64,000 nt of DNA, from contig JBAJFE010000062.1 in the NCBI GenBank assembly GCA_037903355.1, forward strand, positions 124,001-188,000. The letters are read 5' to 3'. This stretch comes from Trichuris trichiura. Taxonomy: Eukaryota > Nematoda > Enoplea > Trichinellida > Trichuridae. Of the stretch, positions 32,861 to 42,918 are shown in pieces. A program made the translations under genes and the position numbers. The number at the start of each line of letters is the position of its first letter. Position 1 is the stretch's first letter. The notes beneath the pieces were generated by a model. That model was not told the DNA's origin and searched no databases. It saw nothing but the letters and a program-made list of their open reading frames with translations.

Positions 32861-34133
32861 TCAGTACACGGGTGTACGACAAACTGCCCCTCCTGATGTC
32901 GTTGGACAGCATTTCATTCTGCCAGAGCAACTCTTATCGCTGTAGCAACTTTTTATACGGGCAAGGGGAGATGAGCACTCAATGATCCTGCATTTGCCTG
33001 GTTTGCTTTCAACAGGGAAACCCGGTGGTCTCCTGCACATTCGGCCCCTATCGTGAGGGCAACATTTCAAGTTTCCTGAACATTGACTATCACCAAGGCA
33101 CTGGTGTTTATTCCCCCATTTCGATGGGTGGAGATAGACTTTTGGACAATCTCCTGGCTTTGGTTTTTCTGATAACTCCTTCGGGTCGACGCACATAAAC
33201 CCGCTCGAAGTGTTGCAGCATTTTTTCTCCCCAGAACAGACAGAATCGTTAGCACAAGAGATTGCCTCGCCAGTGGTCACATTTGTCGTTGGACAAGTGC
33301 CTAGTTTTGGTGCTCCATCAGATTTGGCTACTGCAAAAACATCTTTAATAGAGTAGGGTCAATGAAAAGGCTAGTGTGAAAAGAGTTTTAAAAGTCTTTA
33401 TCTTTCTTTCACTTTTGTCCGTTCAACTCAGCTTCAGCTACTTTGGATTTACTATTTAGCTAACTTTGCACCATGTACAATAATCTCCTATGCTGAACAG
33501 TGAGCGGACAAAGAGCAAGAACGTAGTATCAGGTGAACGATTAGCTTAAGTTGCTCATGCTATAGCGAATTGAGCAAAAGCGTTCATTAACTAACGTAAA
33601 GAGCTTTTTCTCTTGAAGTAGACATATCTTGAAATTAAGTCCTATGTTCAGTATGAAACGCTTTTAAAGCAAAATCAGCTAAGTAGCCGAAGGGTTTATC
33701 AGTTGACTGACGGTAAAAGTTGGTAAAAACTCGAAGTTTGATCTTGCAAAAATTCAAGAAGCACGGATGTAAAGGACCTATTGTGCATTTATAGTCAGAA
33801 TGCACGCGATTAAAGCCATCAGGAATGAATTATTTTGTTAAAACAACATAAACCTGACGAAACTATTTAAATTACATTGCATTCTTGTATCACTCCAATT
33901 TCAGAGCCCATAATTTATATGTATACAGAATTACATATGAGGTTGAATTAGTGGGACATTGAACTTCTTTTATATTTTTTCCTTCAACATTACTTCCAGC
34001 GAGAAACAGAAATGCAATTTGGCTTGGTTGTGGGAATTAAGAGATGTAAATACTTCGGCTTTAGTTTCTTACCAATTGAGAAGAAAACTTCGACGCTCAA
34101 ACTAGCAAGAAATATGTAGCCCAATTGTATCAT
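32861..34133 (-). CDS. Secreted three-domain WAP-like protein (2 exons)
   Basis: Exon 1 (34133-34073) encodes a signal peptide, MIQLGYIFLASLSVEVFF, and ends ATT G|GTAAGAA. Exon 2 (33330-32861) follows TTTTTGCAG and continues in frame to TAA, giving 176 residues. Three tandem WAP-type (four-disulphide-core) repeats start GTCPTT, GDCPKV and GKCRII; each has the typical D/S-x2-CSG-x4-CC-x5-7-C ending (for example CSGEKKCC, CSGNLKCC, CSGRMKCC). Domains 1 and 2 have only six cysteines each and domain 3 has seven, against eight in the canonical WAP fold, so about one disulphide is lost. WAP proteins are often protease inhibitors or antimicrobial; such secreted proteins are abundant in whipworms. 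The 742-nt intron is long for this region. Confidence 0.8.
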
Positions 34134-34773
34134 AGCGTAAGAAATGGCACCCCAATTCTTCACGCTTCCTTATGTAGCACTGAACTAAGAAAAGAGTATT
34201 CATCATACACAATGATAAGCTTTCTTTCCCCAGCTTCCAAGTAAACAAATCGTAAAGCAAGCCCATTCTTAGTGTCAAACATTCAACTAAATGCCACCTT
34301 CGCTATATGCAGTAGCAAAGGCTGCTCTCCTTCATTGAACGCATTCACACCCAACTCGTGTAAACTAAGGCTTCATAATAGAAGAGCGATGGAGTGAAAA
34401 CAAGGCAAAGTCGTAAACAAACTCAGCTGGGATAATTTGCAGCATAGCATTTCAAAGACGACTGTTAGGAGCACACGGATCAGAAATGTTTATGCATGCG
34501 TAAATTTGTATAGGTAGCTACGCTGCTCTATGAGCTTTTTTCACCATTCTTTTATCGAATACAGTCGAAATGCAAGCTAAAAAAATTTATTGGCTGTTAA
34601 AGGTTGCGATCTTCTCAAAACTAATCTGTTCAGCTTTTAAAGTGGGCAGGATATCAAACGCAGCTTCACTGTAATGCACACACAAACACTTCGCATCGCT
34701 AAGTAAAGTCTTTGTAAACACATTCCTCAATACATTAACATTTGCGTTTAAAAAAACCTGTTTTGCTGTTGAT
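34134..34773. other. No gene recognised
   Basis: AT-rich upstream region of the WAP-like gene. No distinct promoter motif identified. Confidence 0.4.
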
Positions 34774-35019
34774 TTTTTGGCTTCTTTTTGTACGGATTTT
34801 CTATGTCCCGTTGAAAAAAAACTTATTAATAAACTGTCCGTAGCTTTCGGGTCCGAACTTGACCTGTCATCAGCGGTCTATGACGGGTCAAGTTCGGACC
34901 TGAAAGCTACGGACAGTTTATTAATAAAAGTTTTTTTTTCAACGGGACATAGAAAAATCCGTACAAAAAGAAGCCAAAAAATGAAATTATTTGGTCCCGT
35001 ACGAAGACACTATATTTTC
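34774..35019 (-). mobile_element. Foldback element with hammerhead ribozyme
   Basis: 246 bp flanked by the perfect 9-bp repeat GCTGTTGAT (34765-34773 and 35020-35028). Near-perfect palindrome arms of about 100 bp begin at the left end. A tail of about 36 nt with TTTGGTCCCGTACGAAGACAC follows the right arm. This architecture and the tail sequence match the elements at 2710, 16137 and 50928. A hammerhead core lies at the centre on the minus strand. The plus-strand half has lost part of its CTGATGA. The short open frame spanning the palindrome is not a gene. Confidence 0.8.
34833..34885 (-). ncRNA. Hammerhead ribozyme motif in foldback element
   Basis: Minus strand: CUGAUGA (complement of 34867-34873), stem II GGUC/GACC with loop AAGUUCG, GAAA (complement of 34845-34848), then GCUA with a predicted cut after UA. 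Stem I is CCG/CGG close to the core. All conserved core bases are present. Confidence 0.65.
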
Positions 35020-36177
35020 GCTGTTGATATTTAAAACAATAGAAAGATTCAACTAACGGATATCCCTTTTCGACTATTCATTGCAAAGAGGGATGCATTT
35101 TTACTCTTTCATTGCTGTCATTAGCAACCAACTCCAATGGACGTTTTAAGCTCAGCTACTGGTCGTACGAGAACTGTTAGGAACAAAAACAATAGCGGCC
35201 CAAGCTCGGAACAAATGCATGTGAGCTTTCCGTATCCACGACCTCGTTCACTTGAATCAATACTGTTTACCGGAAGTTCTTGTAAAAAAGGTTAAACTTG
35301 GCAATGAACTTGTGCCTGGATAAAAATTCTGCTGAAGCTAAAATTACGCTGGCAGGAACGAAACTGTTTGCAATCAACGAGTCGATAAGAAAAGTGATAA
35401 CGCTTTTGCATATCATCAATGAGCAGTTACACGCTAAACAAAATGCTGAACTGAACGCTCACAGGTGATTTATGCCGCATTAAACTTCATTTCTTGCTAG
35501 GTTGTTTACCGCCAAAGGTCTGGTTCGACATTTAACAACGCGAAGTCTTTCTCGTCATCTTAACTACATGACGGCGAATTCACGCAGCTGCCATTCGAAA
35601 TGCTAAGAAAAAACAGATTCATTCAAAATAGCAGGAGCATCTGCTCCCTTAATTTTTGTAGGCAACGTGCTACCAAAAATTCTGTAATATTGTAAGAAAG
35701 AACTACTATCAGTGACGATCGATCATTGCTAGCCCTGAGAGGGCAAGTTTCAGATACAAGAAGAGTCCTAAGAAGCATTACCGCAAGTGGTAGGCTTCAA
35801 CTTCTGCCATAAGTGCAGCTACCCAGAACAGAAATAGTTCAGCACATTGAGTACGCTGGGCTAAACTTTTAAATAGCGTTCCAGAAGACGGATTATATAT
35901 AGCCTGTCCACTGAGACAAAGAAGGATGACTACCTCCAAGGCAATGCTCAAACGCATGCATCCATGAAGACCACCTGAAATGTATCAAGGATGTATGCGC
36001 AGTCTGTGCACTGAAATTCTCTGAACCGAATTATCAGAACATCGAGATCCTTTCCCATCGCTCCTATTCAAATGAGTTTTCTCTAATTAAGGTGATCTTT
36101 ACGAGATGATCAATGCCTTTTCAGAAAAACGTGAACGTAACATGCATTTATGCATGACAGCTAACTAGACTGGCTTT
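35020..36177. other. No gene recognised
   Basis: No frame with domain or splice support on either strand. Confidence 0.4.
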
Positions 36178-36274
36178 GAAAATATAACTTTTTGGTACGG
36201 GAACACAGGTTTTCATGTTTGGACTCTTCGTACGGAGACTGTCCGTTAAAAAATACAAACAAATTTTATTGGTA

Positions 36275-36320
36275 GGCCGTAGCTTTCGGGCCGCGAGTAA
36301 CTCGACTTCAGCGGAATCTT
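36275..36320 (-). ncRNA. Hammerhead-like motif, minus strand
   Basis: CUGAAGU (complement of 36305-36311; last core A changed to U), then GAAA (complement of 36284-36287) and GCUACGG; stem I CCG/CGG. Probably inactive because of the A-to-U change. Confidence 0.4.
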
Positions 36321-36368
36321 TGGTACCGCTGAGAAAGGGTAACGCGCAGCCTGAAAGCTACGGCCTAC
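36320..36368 (+). ncRNA. Hammerhead-like motif, plus strand
   Basis: CTGAGAA at 36329-36335 (core G changed to A), GAAA at 36353-36356, GCTACGG; stem I CCG/CGG. A decayed partner of the minus-strand motif. Confidence 0.35.
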
Positions 36369-36785
36369 CAATAAAATTTTTTTGTGTATTTCCACGGGAT
36401 CTATAGGCACTTTTGATTATTGTCGTCTTGGAAATTTAGTAACAAATACAAAAAATACAAAACGATTTAAGGCAAGGCTTCAGAATGGGCTGCGTCAAGC
36501 GTGACTCAAACGTATTATTCAGTCGTTTTCATAAATTTAAGATTTACACGTGCTCTCCTACGAAATCATACAGGTTTCACATAAAAACACTTTTTAAAAA
36601 CTCACCTGCCAGAGAGTACCGTTTTTCTTTGTACTTGATTACCATTTAACGACTAGCGCTTGATCATCCTTAAGGACGTTAAGTTTAAACTGCTCACGGC
36701 AAAGCCGACCAATCATCCCCATTCTCAGTCGTTGCTTTGTGTAAGTTAGTGTGCGCTCGCCTGCCTTGCTTCCCTGCTGTTTATA

Positions 36786-38858
36786 ATGGCGACAAGTGAA
36801 CTGCCAGACAAGACGTTAGTTGATCAGTTACCTAACCTGATCGAACAAGTTCGCGCAATGGGGACATCCAATCACCTTGATTATGTAAGTAAGTACAACT
36901 TGACTATGTTGATTTACAAGGTAGCAACGCTGGGCGACAGTATAGAGCAGCTACCATTTGACCAGCGCATGAACATACTCAAATATCTAAGAATCATTAT
37001 GAAAAAGCATGGCAGGAGTTTGAACACTGCAATGCACCGAAATATTAACAGCCTAATAGTTGCTATCACCCGTCTGTCAACGAAGCCGGCAGAAAACAAT
37101 GATGCCACCGATTTTGAAGATGCACAAGGCTCGAATGAAGTTCCTGGATCAGATTATGTATCAAGCAAAGCCTCAAAGGGGGCGGCCAGCACTGAAAGGA
37201 AATTGGGGCATCAAAACAGCGCCTCACCAAAGCTAAAGGGACTGAGTGAATCGAAACAAAATGTCATGCGCTCAAAAACACGAAAACCTCAGAAAGGAAA
37301 AATAGGTACTGCTAAACTTGCTAACACAAACAGTAGTGGAGAACAAAATAAAGGCGAAAAGCAGTTCGTTGATGCTGTTACTACCGCGAACTTTATCACA
37401 AACAAAGAAGCGGAAAATGAGAAAGCTTCTGGTCTTGAGTTCAAAGACTGCATAGTCTACAGTTCGTTGGCAAGATCAAATGACAAGGCTATGTTCACTA
37501 TGCCTCATAGTCAAAGAAGTACTTCACGCAACGACATGTTTCATGTATCACTAGCTGAATGCATGTCTGCTACGGAAATATTTGGCGAGCGCTTTGCCAA
37601 GCGTGAAATGGTTATCCCTAAAAACTTGTCTTCTTTAATATTCGGTTGCAGCGAAGAGGTCGTAGCTATGGTAGAAATTTTGAGCAATACAATCATCTCA
37701 TTCAAACCAACAGAGGAAGGCGAGTCATGGCAACGGCTTGCAATCGCCGGACGTTACAAGCGAGACGTAGATAACACGACGTGTCTCATTCATTTGCTTT
37801 TGAAGTATCAAGTCAAGATGGATTTTGCTCGGCTCACCTCCTTGTGCTGCAAATTTCGCCAAGTGGATAAGCAAAAAAGGAAGCAATGTATGCGTAAAGG
37901 AACGTCTTGCAACAGCAGAAAACCTTTAACCGACAAAAGTCAAGTTACAATGACTGTGGAGACAGCTAAAGGCAAACAACCTGCTGCTAATACCAAGCCT
38001 ACAGTAAGTTGCCCAGAAACATCAAAGTGTCAGCAGGGCTTGAAATATAAGCTCGATACTGTGCAAATGCAACTTGAAATACCAAACAGTTCGGTTGGGA
38101 AAATTATGGGCGAAAGTGGATGCATCGCAGCCGTCATCGAAAATTTAACTAAGGCTATAATCAGCTTCCAACGAACCGGAATAGCCAAAGAAAAGCGCGT
38201 ATTGTACCTTAGGGCACGAAGTTGGCAAGATTTAAATTGCGCCCAAGAACTCGTCACTCTAACAATAGAACGCGGGATAAATTTTGGACTGTTGACGGAT
38301 GTGCTGTATTGGGGGAACGAATGCCTGCGATCCAGAAGTTTCCAAGATCTAGCGGATAATATGAGCGTACTGCCCAACTGGGAGGCTCGAAAGGACAAAT
38401 ACTACCAAAACGTTTGGATGCCTGAAGGTAGACAAAATATCCGTCAGCTTCTCTTGAAAAATGACCCGCACTTGAAAGCACCCGTTGAAATGTCGATAAA
38501 GTTGCATCTGCCATGCACAGCTAGCGCCCAAAGGGTTCGCGCAACGACATACCCTGTTCGCATGCAACGAAAAAGTTTTCCAAGCGGCTCTGTAAAAACG
38601 AAAGAAACCAAAGCGAAAAATTTGGGGTTTGATTTATCCAAGTGGAAACTGTTGAATCTGCCGAACACTGAAAAGGAAACCGCTGAAAATGAGAAGTCTC
38701 AGACGTTGGCTGAACAAGATAAACGACAGCAACTTCCTAATTTGACCTGCAATCACGACAATACGATACTGGCTCTACAAAGAGCAAACTTCCTCATGGC
38801 CGCCTTGGACACCCGGCAGCACGTCTCCATTGGAAAGAGACTGCCAACTTCTGTGTGA
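36786..38858 (+). CDS. Intronless protein with two KH-type RNA-binding domains
   Basis: A 690-residue open frame with no visible intron. The N-terminal ~110 residues are predicted helical (LPNLIEQVRAM ... LPFDQRMNILKYLRIIMKKHG) and not recognised. Residues about 115-270 are low-complexity and basic. A first degenerate KH-like unit lies at about 272-340 (MVIPKNLSSLIFGCSEEVV). A second, clearer unit lies at about 428-495 (LEIPNSSVGKIMGESGCIAA, with the GxxG-type loop GESG preceded by GKIM). The two units align with each other (IP..LSSLIFG/IP.SSVGKIMG; TIISFKPT/AIISFQRT). The C-terminus is Lys/Glu-rich. KH domains bind single-stranded RNA or DNA, so an RNA-binding role is inferred. The lack of introns, in a region where other long genes have many, suggests a retrocopied origin. 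No named orthologue recognised. Confidence 0.8.
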   Translation: MATSELPDKTLVDQLPNLIEQVRAMGTSNHLDYVSKYNLTMLIYKVATLGDSIEQLPFDQRMNILKYLRIIMKKHGRSLNTAMHRNINSLIVAITRLSTKPAENNDATDFEDAQGSNEVPGSDYVSSKASKGAASTERKLGHQNSASPKLKGLSESKQNVMRSKTRKPQKGKIGTAKLANTNSSGEQNKGEKQFVDAVTTANFITNKEAENEKASGLEFKDCIVYSSLARSNDKAMFTMPHSQRSTSRNDMFHVSLAECMSATEIFGERFAKREMVIPKNLSSLIFGCSEEVVAMVEILSNTIISFKPTEEGESWQRLAIAGRYKRDVDNTTCLIHLLLKYQVKMDFARLTSLCCKFRQVDKQKRKQCMRKGTSCNSRKPLTDKSQVTMTVETAKGKQPAANTKPTVSCPETSKCQQGLKYKLDTVQMQLEIPNSSVGKIMGESGCIAAVIENLTKAIISFQRTGIAKEKRVLYLRARSWQDLNCAQELVTLTIERGINFGLLTDVLYWGNECLRSRSFQDLADNMSVLPNWEARKDKYYQNVWMPEGRQNIRQLLLKNDPHLKAPVEMSIKLHLPCTASAQRVRATTYPVRMQRKSFPSGSVKTKETKAKNLGFDLSKWKLLNLPNTEKETAENEKSQTLAEQDKRQQLPNLTCNHDNTILALQRANFLMAALDTRQHVSIGKRLPTSV

Positions 38859-40840
38859 AGCCCTACGAATCAACAGAGAAACACGTTGAAGAATATTTAG
38901 CATAGCTGGATATAGCACAAGTCGAAGACTGACATTCAGTTATTTGAAACAATGGCAAATAAGTTTATTAAGTAGGTATCACGCGCTTACGACACCCTTC
39001 TAATAGTTACGGTAGGAAAGACTGCTGAGTTGCTCTAAACAAATTTTGCCGCCGTCCAGACTATATTCGTTTAGTAGCAATCAATCAAGGACAGAATTGC
39101 CGGTTGTAAGTTGCCTGCGTATGTGTAAAAATAAACTTTTGCATCGTGAACGTGGGGCCCATTACTCGAAAGAATATAGCCTTGAGAAGATACTGCGTCA
39201 TCATCTTTCCCTCAGGCTTTCGGACTTTAAGAAAACTTATCATTTTGGAGCCAAAATACGCGCTATTAACAGATTACAGAAGCTCTAAAAATCCTTTGCT
39301 TTTAAAATAAAGAATTTGTCTATAAGGTGGAAAAAGCAAAGCTACAAGGCAAAACCTTGTGATTCTCTTCATAGCAGTCCTATTTTCTTTGTTACTTTAA
39401 AACAATGGAGTCTAGCGACCTCCATTTCTTTTATACGTGAGCGGTTAAGCTGCCCAACTCCTTTCTTAAATATTTCCACATTTTTAACATATAACTATAT
39501 TCGTACTTGTTAACCCTCAAGGATACACAGCACATGCACTACATTATGAAGCTGAGCATACTTAAAGCTATATATGATTCGGGGGAACCATCTTTCTTTA
39601 CGCTCACTGTTATTTCTCAGCTGCTAACTGGAAGCAGTGTATTACTGGTTATTTTTTCTGACCTTTTCAACTTTGCTGCATCTCGCATCATTTAATCTTA
39701 ACACGATGCATACACTAAGAAGCATATTCGTTGCGAATAAAAGCAGTGCCGATTAGGCAGTTTAAGGGGTGATTGTTCAACATAAAAATTAGCTTTGAAG
39801 CTCACAAAATGCAATTTCAGAGTAAGAGCTCCACCGCCGAACAAGTGGCGACGTCTGTTAAAGAAAGGAGCGACTTTCGACTGATAATTCTTCCACCCCT
39901 AGAAGCAGTACGAAATGTTGCGTTTCGAGCCAGTTCCTGAAATAAAGAGTCAAACGAACTCAGTTATCTGATCAATTCTGACTGACTAAATCATTTTCCC
40001 GCATTTCCATAATTATAGCTTCTATAGCTTGAAGGGATAATATCGGCTGCGAAAACCGACGTTCTTGTTTTACTATCGAAAAGAATAGTACACTAGCGAG
40101 GTAATCTGAATCAGCGTTTTTCAAAAATCTCATTTTCTTTTTATGGGTTTGTCTTTTTTGACACAAACAGCAGTTTGCTCATTTTTCAGTGACAGATTCT
40201 ATAGAGTACTTATCTGTACTCACAAAACTAAAAAGTTTGCATCTATTGCACATAGGTTTGCCCACCACCATTATATCCTGTAGAACCCTACGTTAATAGC
40301 TATACTGGAGCTTCGCCTCGTAACAAGTCGTCAATACTAGACCCGTTAACTTATAATAAACTAAGACTTGCAAATTAAGTGAACAAAAGCAAACTCGTAT
40401 TAGCGTTCTTTCACATCGAGTTATTTTAAACGCGCTGTAGACATTGAAATTCTTTTGTGCCCTTCTACGGGTAGCTATGTTATTGTGGCATGTACAAGTA
40501 TATAACCGAAACGTTTCATTAAGCGGGAAGACTTCTGGTGAAAAAGATAAGTCGAATTACTTTAGCTACGATGCATAAATTTACATAAACAATTCGGTTC
40601 ATAGTGATGATCCCTACGCTTTGAATTTCTGCGGGTCACAAAAAAGCTCAAGTCCCGTAGAGTTGACTTTGACGTTCTTCAACGTACCTTAGTTCTTCTT
40701 TCTCCAGCGCTTCTTCCAATTGTCATAAATTAGCATATTTATTCGGTCCCACTTGAAAAACCATTTAAACTTCCAGACCGTTGCATTTTCGAACAAACAT
40801 AGGTAGTTTCGTTGACCTACAAAGAATTGGCAGTTGTACA
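38859..40840. other. No gene recognised
   Basis: About 2 kb without a supported gene. The 64-codon minus-strand frame at 39972-40166 has a protein-like composition but no domain or splice partner. Confidence 0.4.
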
Positions 40841-41653
40841 ATGGCACCCATCGGAAGATTTACCCTTTTGCTGGCCGTTGTGACCGCCGAACTGATATCT
40901 TTGAGCGCCAATGGTAATTAGGTCATTTTTTCACGGTGTCGCTTTACGCGCGTATATTTTAAATAAGCTATTTCGCTTTCCAATCTGATAATCGCATTTG
41001 GCCGATTACGACAAAAATAAGTCTGACTTAGAGCTGCTCCTTCTTGCTTTGAATAAAATGCGATTGCTTTAAGCACTCCACGATACTATTAACACATCCA
41101 CTACATTCAGCGAAGGCGAAATCTTTCTTTTGTTTCAGCAGAGGAATTTATGCCCATTTATCGCTTTGTTCACAGAACCATGGGATACACCATTTTAAAG
41201 AAAACAAATCAAGCAAACAACGATGAAAGGTACATTGATATAATAGGCTATACTGCAAAAAGCCCGGATTCAATGTCTGGTTGCAATTTGGTCAAAATAG
41301 TTGAATGGACAGCGTGGCACAATCGAAAGTATACAGTTGGTGAGAATAAACCTAATGGCAACTGGAAACGAGGAGACGACCTTGGATATGCTGCGCCGTA
41401 CGAGAAAGTATGCGAAGCAAAGATTCCTGTTTACTTATACAAAATCGACCGATGGGGTAAAAGATATTTCTACACGCCTAAGCAAACGGAAGTTAACCTC
41501 CTACTACTAAAATATGAATTCGAAGGTCAACCATTCAGTTTGTGGGCTAAAGATCAATGGCTTGATTATGCAGCAACAGAGAGGAAAAAAAGCGAAGACG
41601 GGAAGTATGTAGTAAGACTGATCAAACGACAATCAGAAGACATTTTTGATTAA
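40841..41653 (+). CDS. Secreted orphan protein, 195 residues (2 exons)
   Basis: Exon 1 (40841-40913) encodes a signal peptide, MAPIGRFTLLLAVVTAELISLSA, ending AAT G|GTAATT. Exon 2 (41139-41653) follows TTTTGTTTCAG and stays in frame, so the start is not the internal ATG at 41150. The mature part is rich in Trp, Tyr and Lys (WTAWHN, NGNWKRGDDLGYAAPYE, DRWGKRYFYT, SLWAKDQWLDY) and has just two Cys, which could form one disulphide. I recognise no family. The secretory signal and position beside other secreted genes suggest an excretory/secretory product. The 225-nt intron is AT-rich; an alternative acceptor at 41110 exists but would break the frame. Confidence 0.65.
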
Positions 41654-42291
41654 ATGAAGGTCGAACTTGACAAGCGTAAAACTGTTGCTTTCCTTGTCAA
41701 CCGACTTGTACTCAACACCAGCAACAATATTAAACGATTAATCCCTATGTCCTTGGCGGACACAATGCTGACTCATAATGTTAACTTAAAACTGAAAACC
41801 GTAAAATGACGAAATACTGTCACTTAAGCATAACAGTAGAAAGTCAACTGGCTATTTCAACTCGTTCACATTTTAAGCCTCGTTTTTTGACAAGCTCACT
41901 AACAGATTAGCACCCAGCCTTCCAGTGCCCCATAAAATTCACTAAACCTATTCCCAAGTCGAGATGTCAACCTACGCGCATTTGCCCCACTACGACAATG
42001 CCTTTCACTTCCGCAATTTGCGTTAGGATTAATCTGCTGCATAGCTTATAAGGAGAATGCTGAAGATTACGAATGAAGGTTAGAAATAAGCCAGGAAAAA
42101 GAAAAGGAAATGATTCGCAGGCACAACTTCATCTTACCTTCAAACTGCTTGCTTCCAAGCTGGCACGTGACAAATCGTTAATACATTTAAAAGCGGTTTG
42201 AAGGGTTAAAATTGGAAGACCTGTAGCGATCGGGAGAATAAAAATGCCAATGTTTATTTCAGTAAATGATACAAAACAAATTGACAATACT
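41654..42291. other. No gene recognised
   Basis: Convergent 3' flanks of the secreted orphan gene and CSN7. Nothing recognised. Confidence 0.4.
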
Positions 42292-42918
42292 CTACATTTC
42301 CGGCTCACTTCCAGAAAACTTAACTCCATTTAACCTGTTAGATTCTATGAATGACGTCTCTTTCTTCACTTCGGTCAACGTTTCATCGCATACCACCGCG
42401 TAGCCATCCAGGCAGGCTATGAGTGCGTCGTACTGTTTTGGATGCACGTCCCTACCTATATGCCATTTTACGATCAGCTTCCTGCCGATTTGATCCATTT
42501 TGCCGATAAGCAAATTATTATAAATGGCATCTATGATTATGTCTTCTAGTGAACGAATATCGTTGCTGTCGAGATCGAGCTCAGAGAATAGTTCCGAATA
42601 CGAAATCTCTGTTTTCCACGCAGCCAAGGAAACGATTGTTAGCTGTCGTAATTTAAGAATCATACTTTCAGTTAACGGAGGGAGCGAATCTTTTCTCGCC
42701 AAGTAGGTTCTATACTTTCCGTAAGCGAACAACGTAAGCAAATTGTGGTATTTCTTCGCAACGTCCGAACTTGCAAGTTTCGCAACGGAAGGCAATGCCA
42801 ACACTTCCCCGAAACAGTAAACCGACGGATTCCCAATGCAGGCAACAATCAGCTCAATAAGCTGTGATTCTGTGCAATTTTGGAACTCTTCAAGTTTCGG
42901 GATTGCGCGGGACTGCAT
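42292..42918 (-). CDS. CSN7: COP9 signalosome subunit 7
   Basis: A 208-residue uninterrupted frame. The COP9 signalosome removes NEDD8 from cullins and so controls cullin-RING ubiquitin ligases; CSN7 is a PCI-domain scaffold subunit. Recognisable blocks in order are VYCFGEVLALPSV (about 33-46), LLTLFAYGKYRTYLA (about 60-74), KLRQLTIVSLA (about 88-98), the winged-helix part ISYSELFSELDL..LEDIIIDAIYNNLLIGKMDQ (about 104-145) and WHIGRDV (about 151-157). These match animal CSN7A/7B closely. The C-terminal tail is shorter than in vertebrates. The absence of introns is notable beside multi-exon neighbours but the gene shows no damage. Confidence 0.88.
   Translation of the reverse strand: MQSRAIPKLEEFQNCTESQLIELIVACIGNPSVYCFGEVLALPSVAKLASSDVAKKYHNLLTLFAYGKYRTYLARKDSLPPLTESMILKLRQLTIVSLAAWKTEISYSELFSELDLDSNDIRSLEDIIIDAIYNNLLIGKMDQIGRKLIVKWHIGRDVHPKQYDALIACLDGYAVVCDETLTEVKKETSFIESNRLNGVKFSGSEPEM

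Larger units (their letters stand above)
36178..36400 (+). mobile_element. Foldback element with two opposed hammerhead motifs
   Basis: The left tail gaaaatata...TTGGTACGGGA..GGTTTTCATG matches the tail family of the other foldback elements. Palindrome arms about 36251-36292 and 36348-36393 share TTTTATTGGTAGGCCGTAGCTTTC and its complement. A clean target duplication was not found, so the ends are approximate. Confidence 0.6.

Noticed and set aside
34777..35034. 85-codon frame across the 34774 palindrome
   Set aside because: The sequence is a foldback element; the frame is a by-product of the palindrome.
39972..40166. 64-codon minus-strand frame with protein-like composition
   Set aside because: No domain, no signal peptide and no convincing splice partner found on either side.
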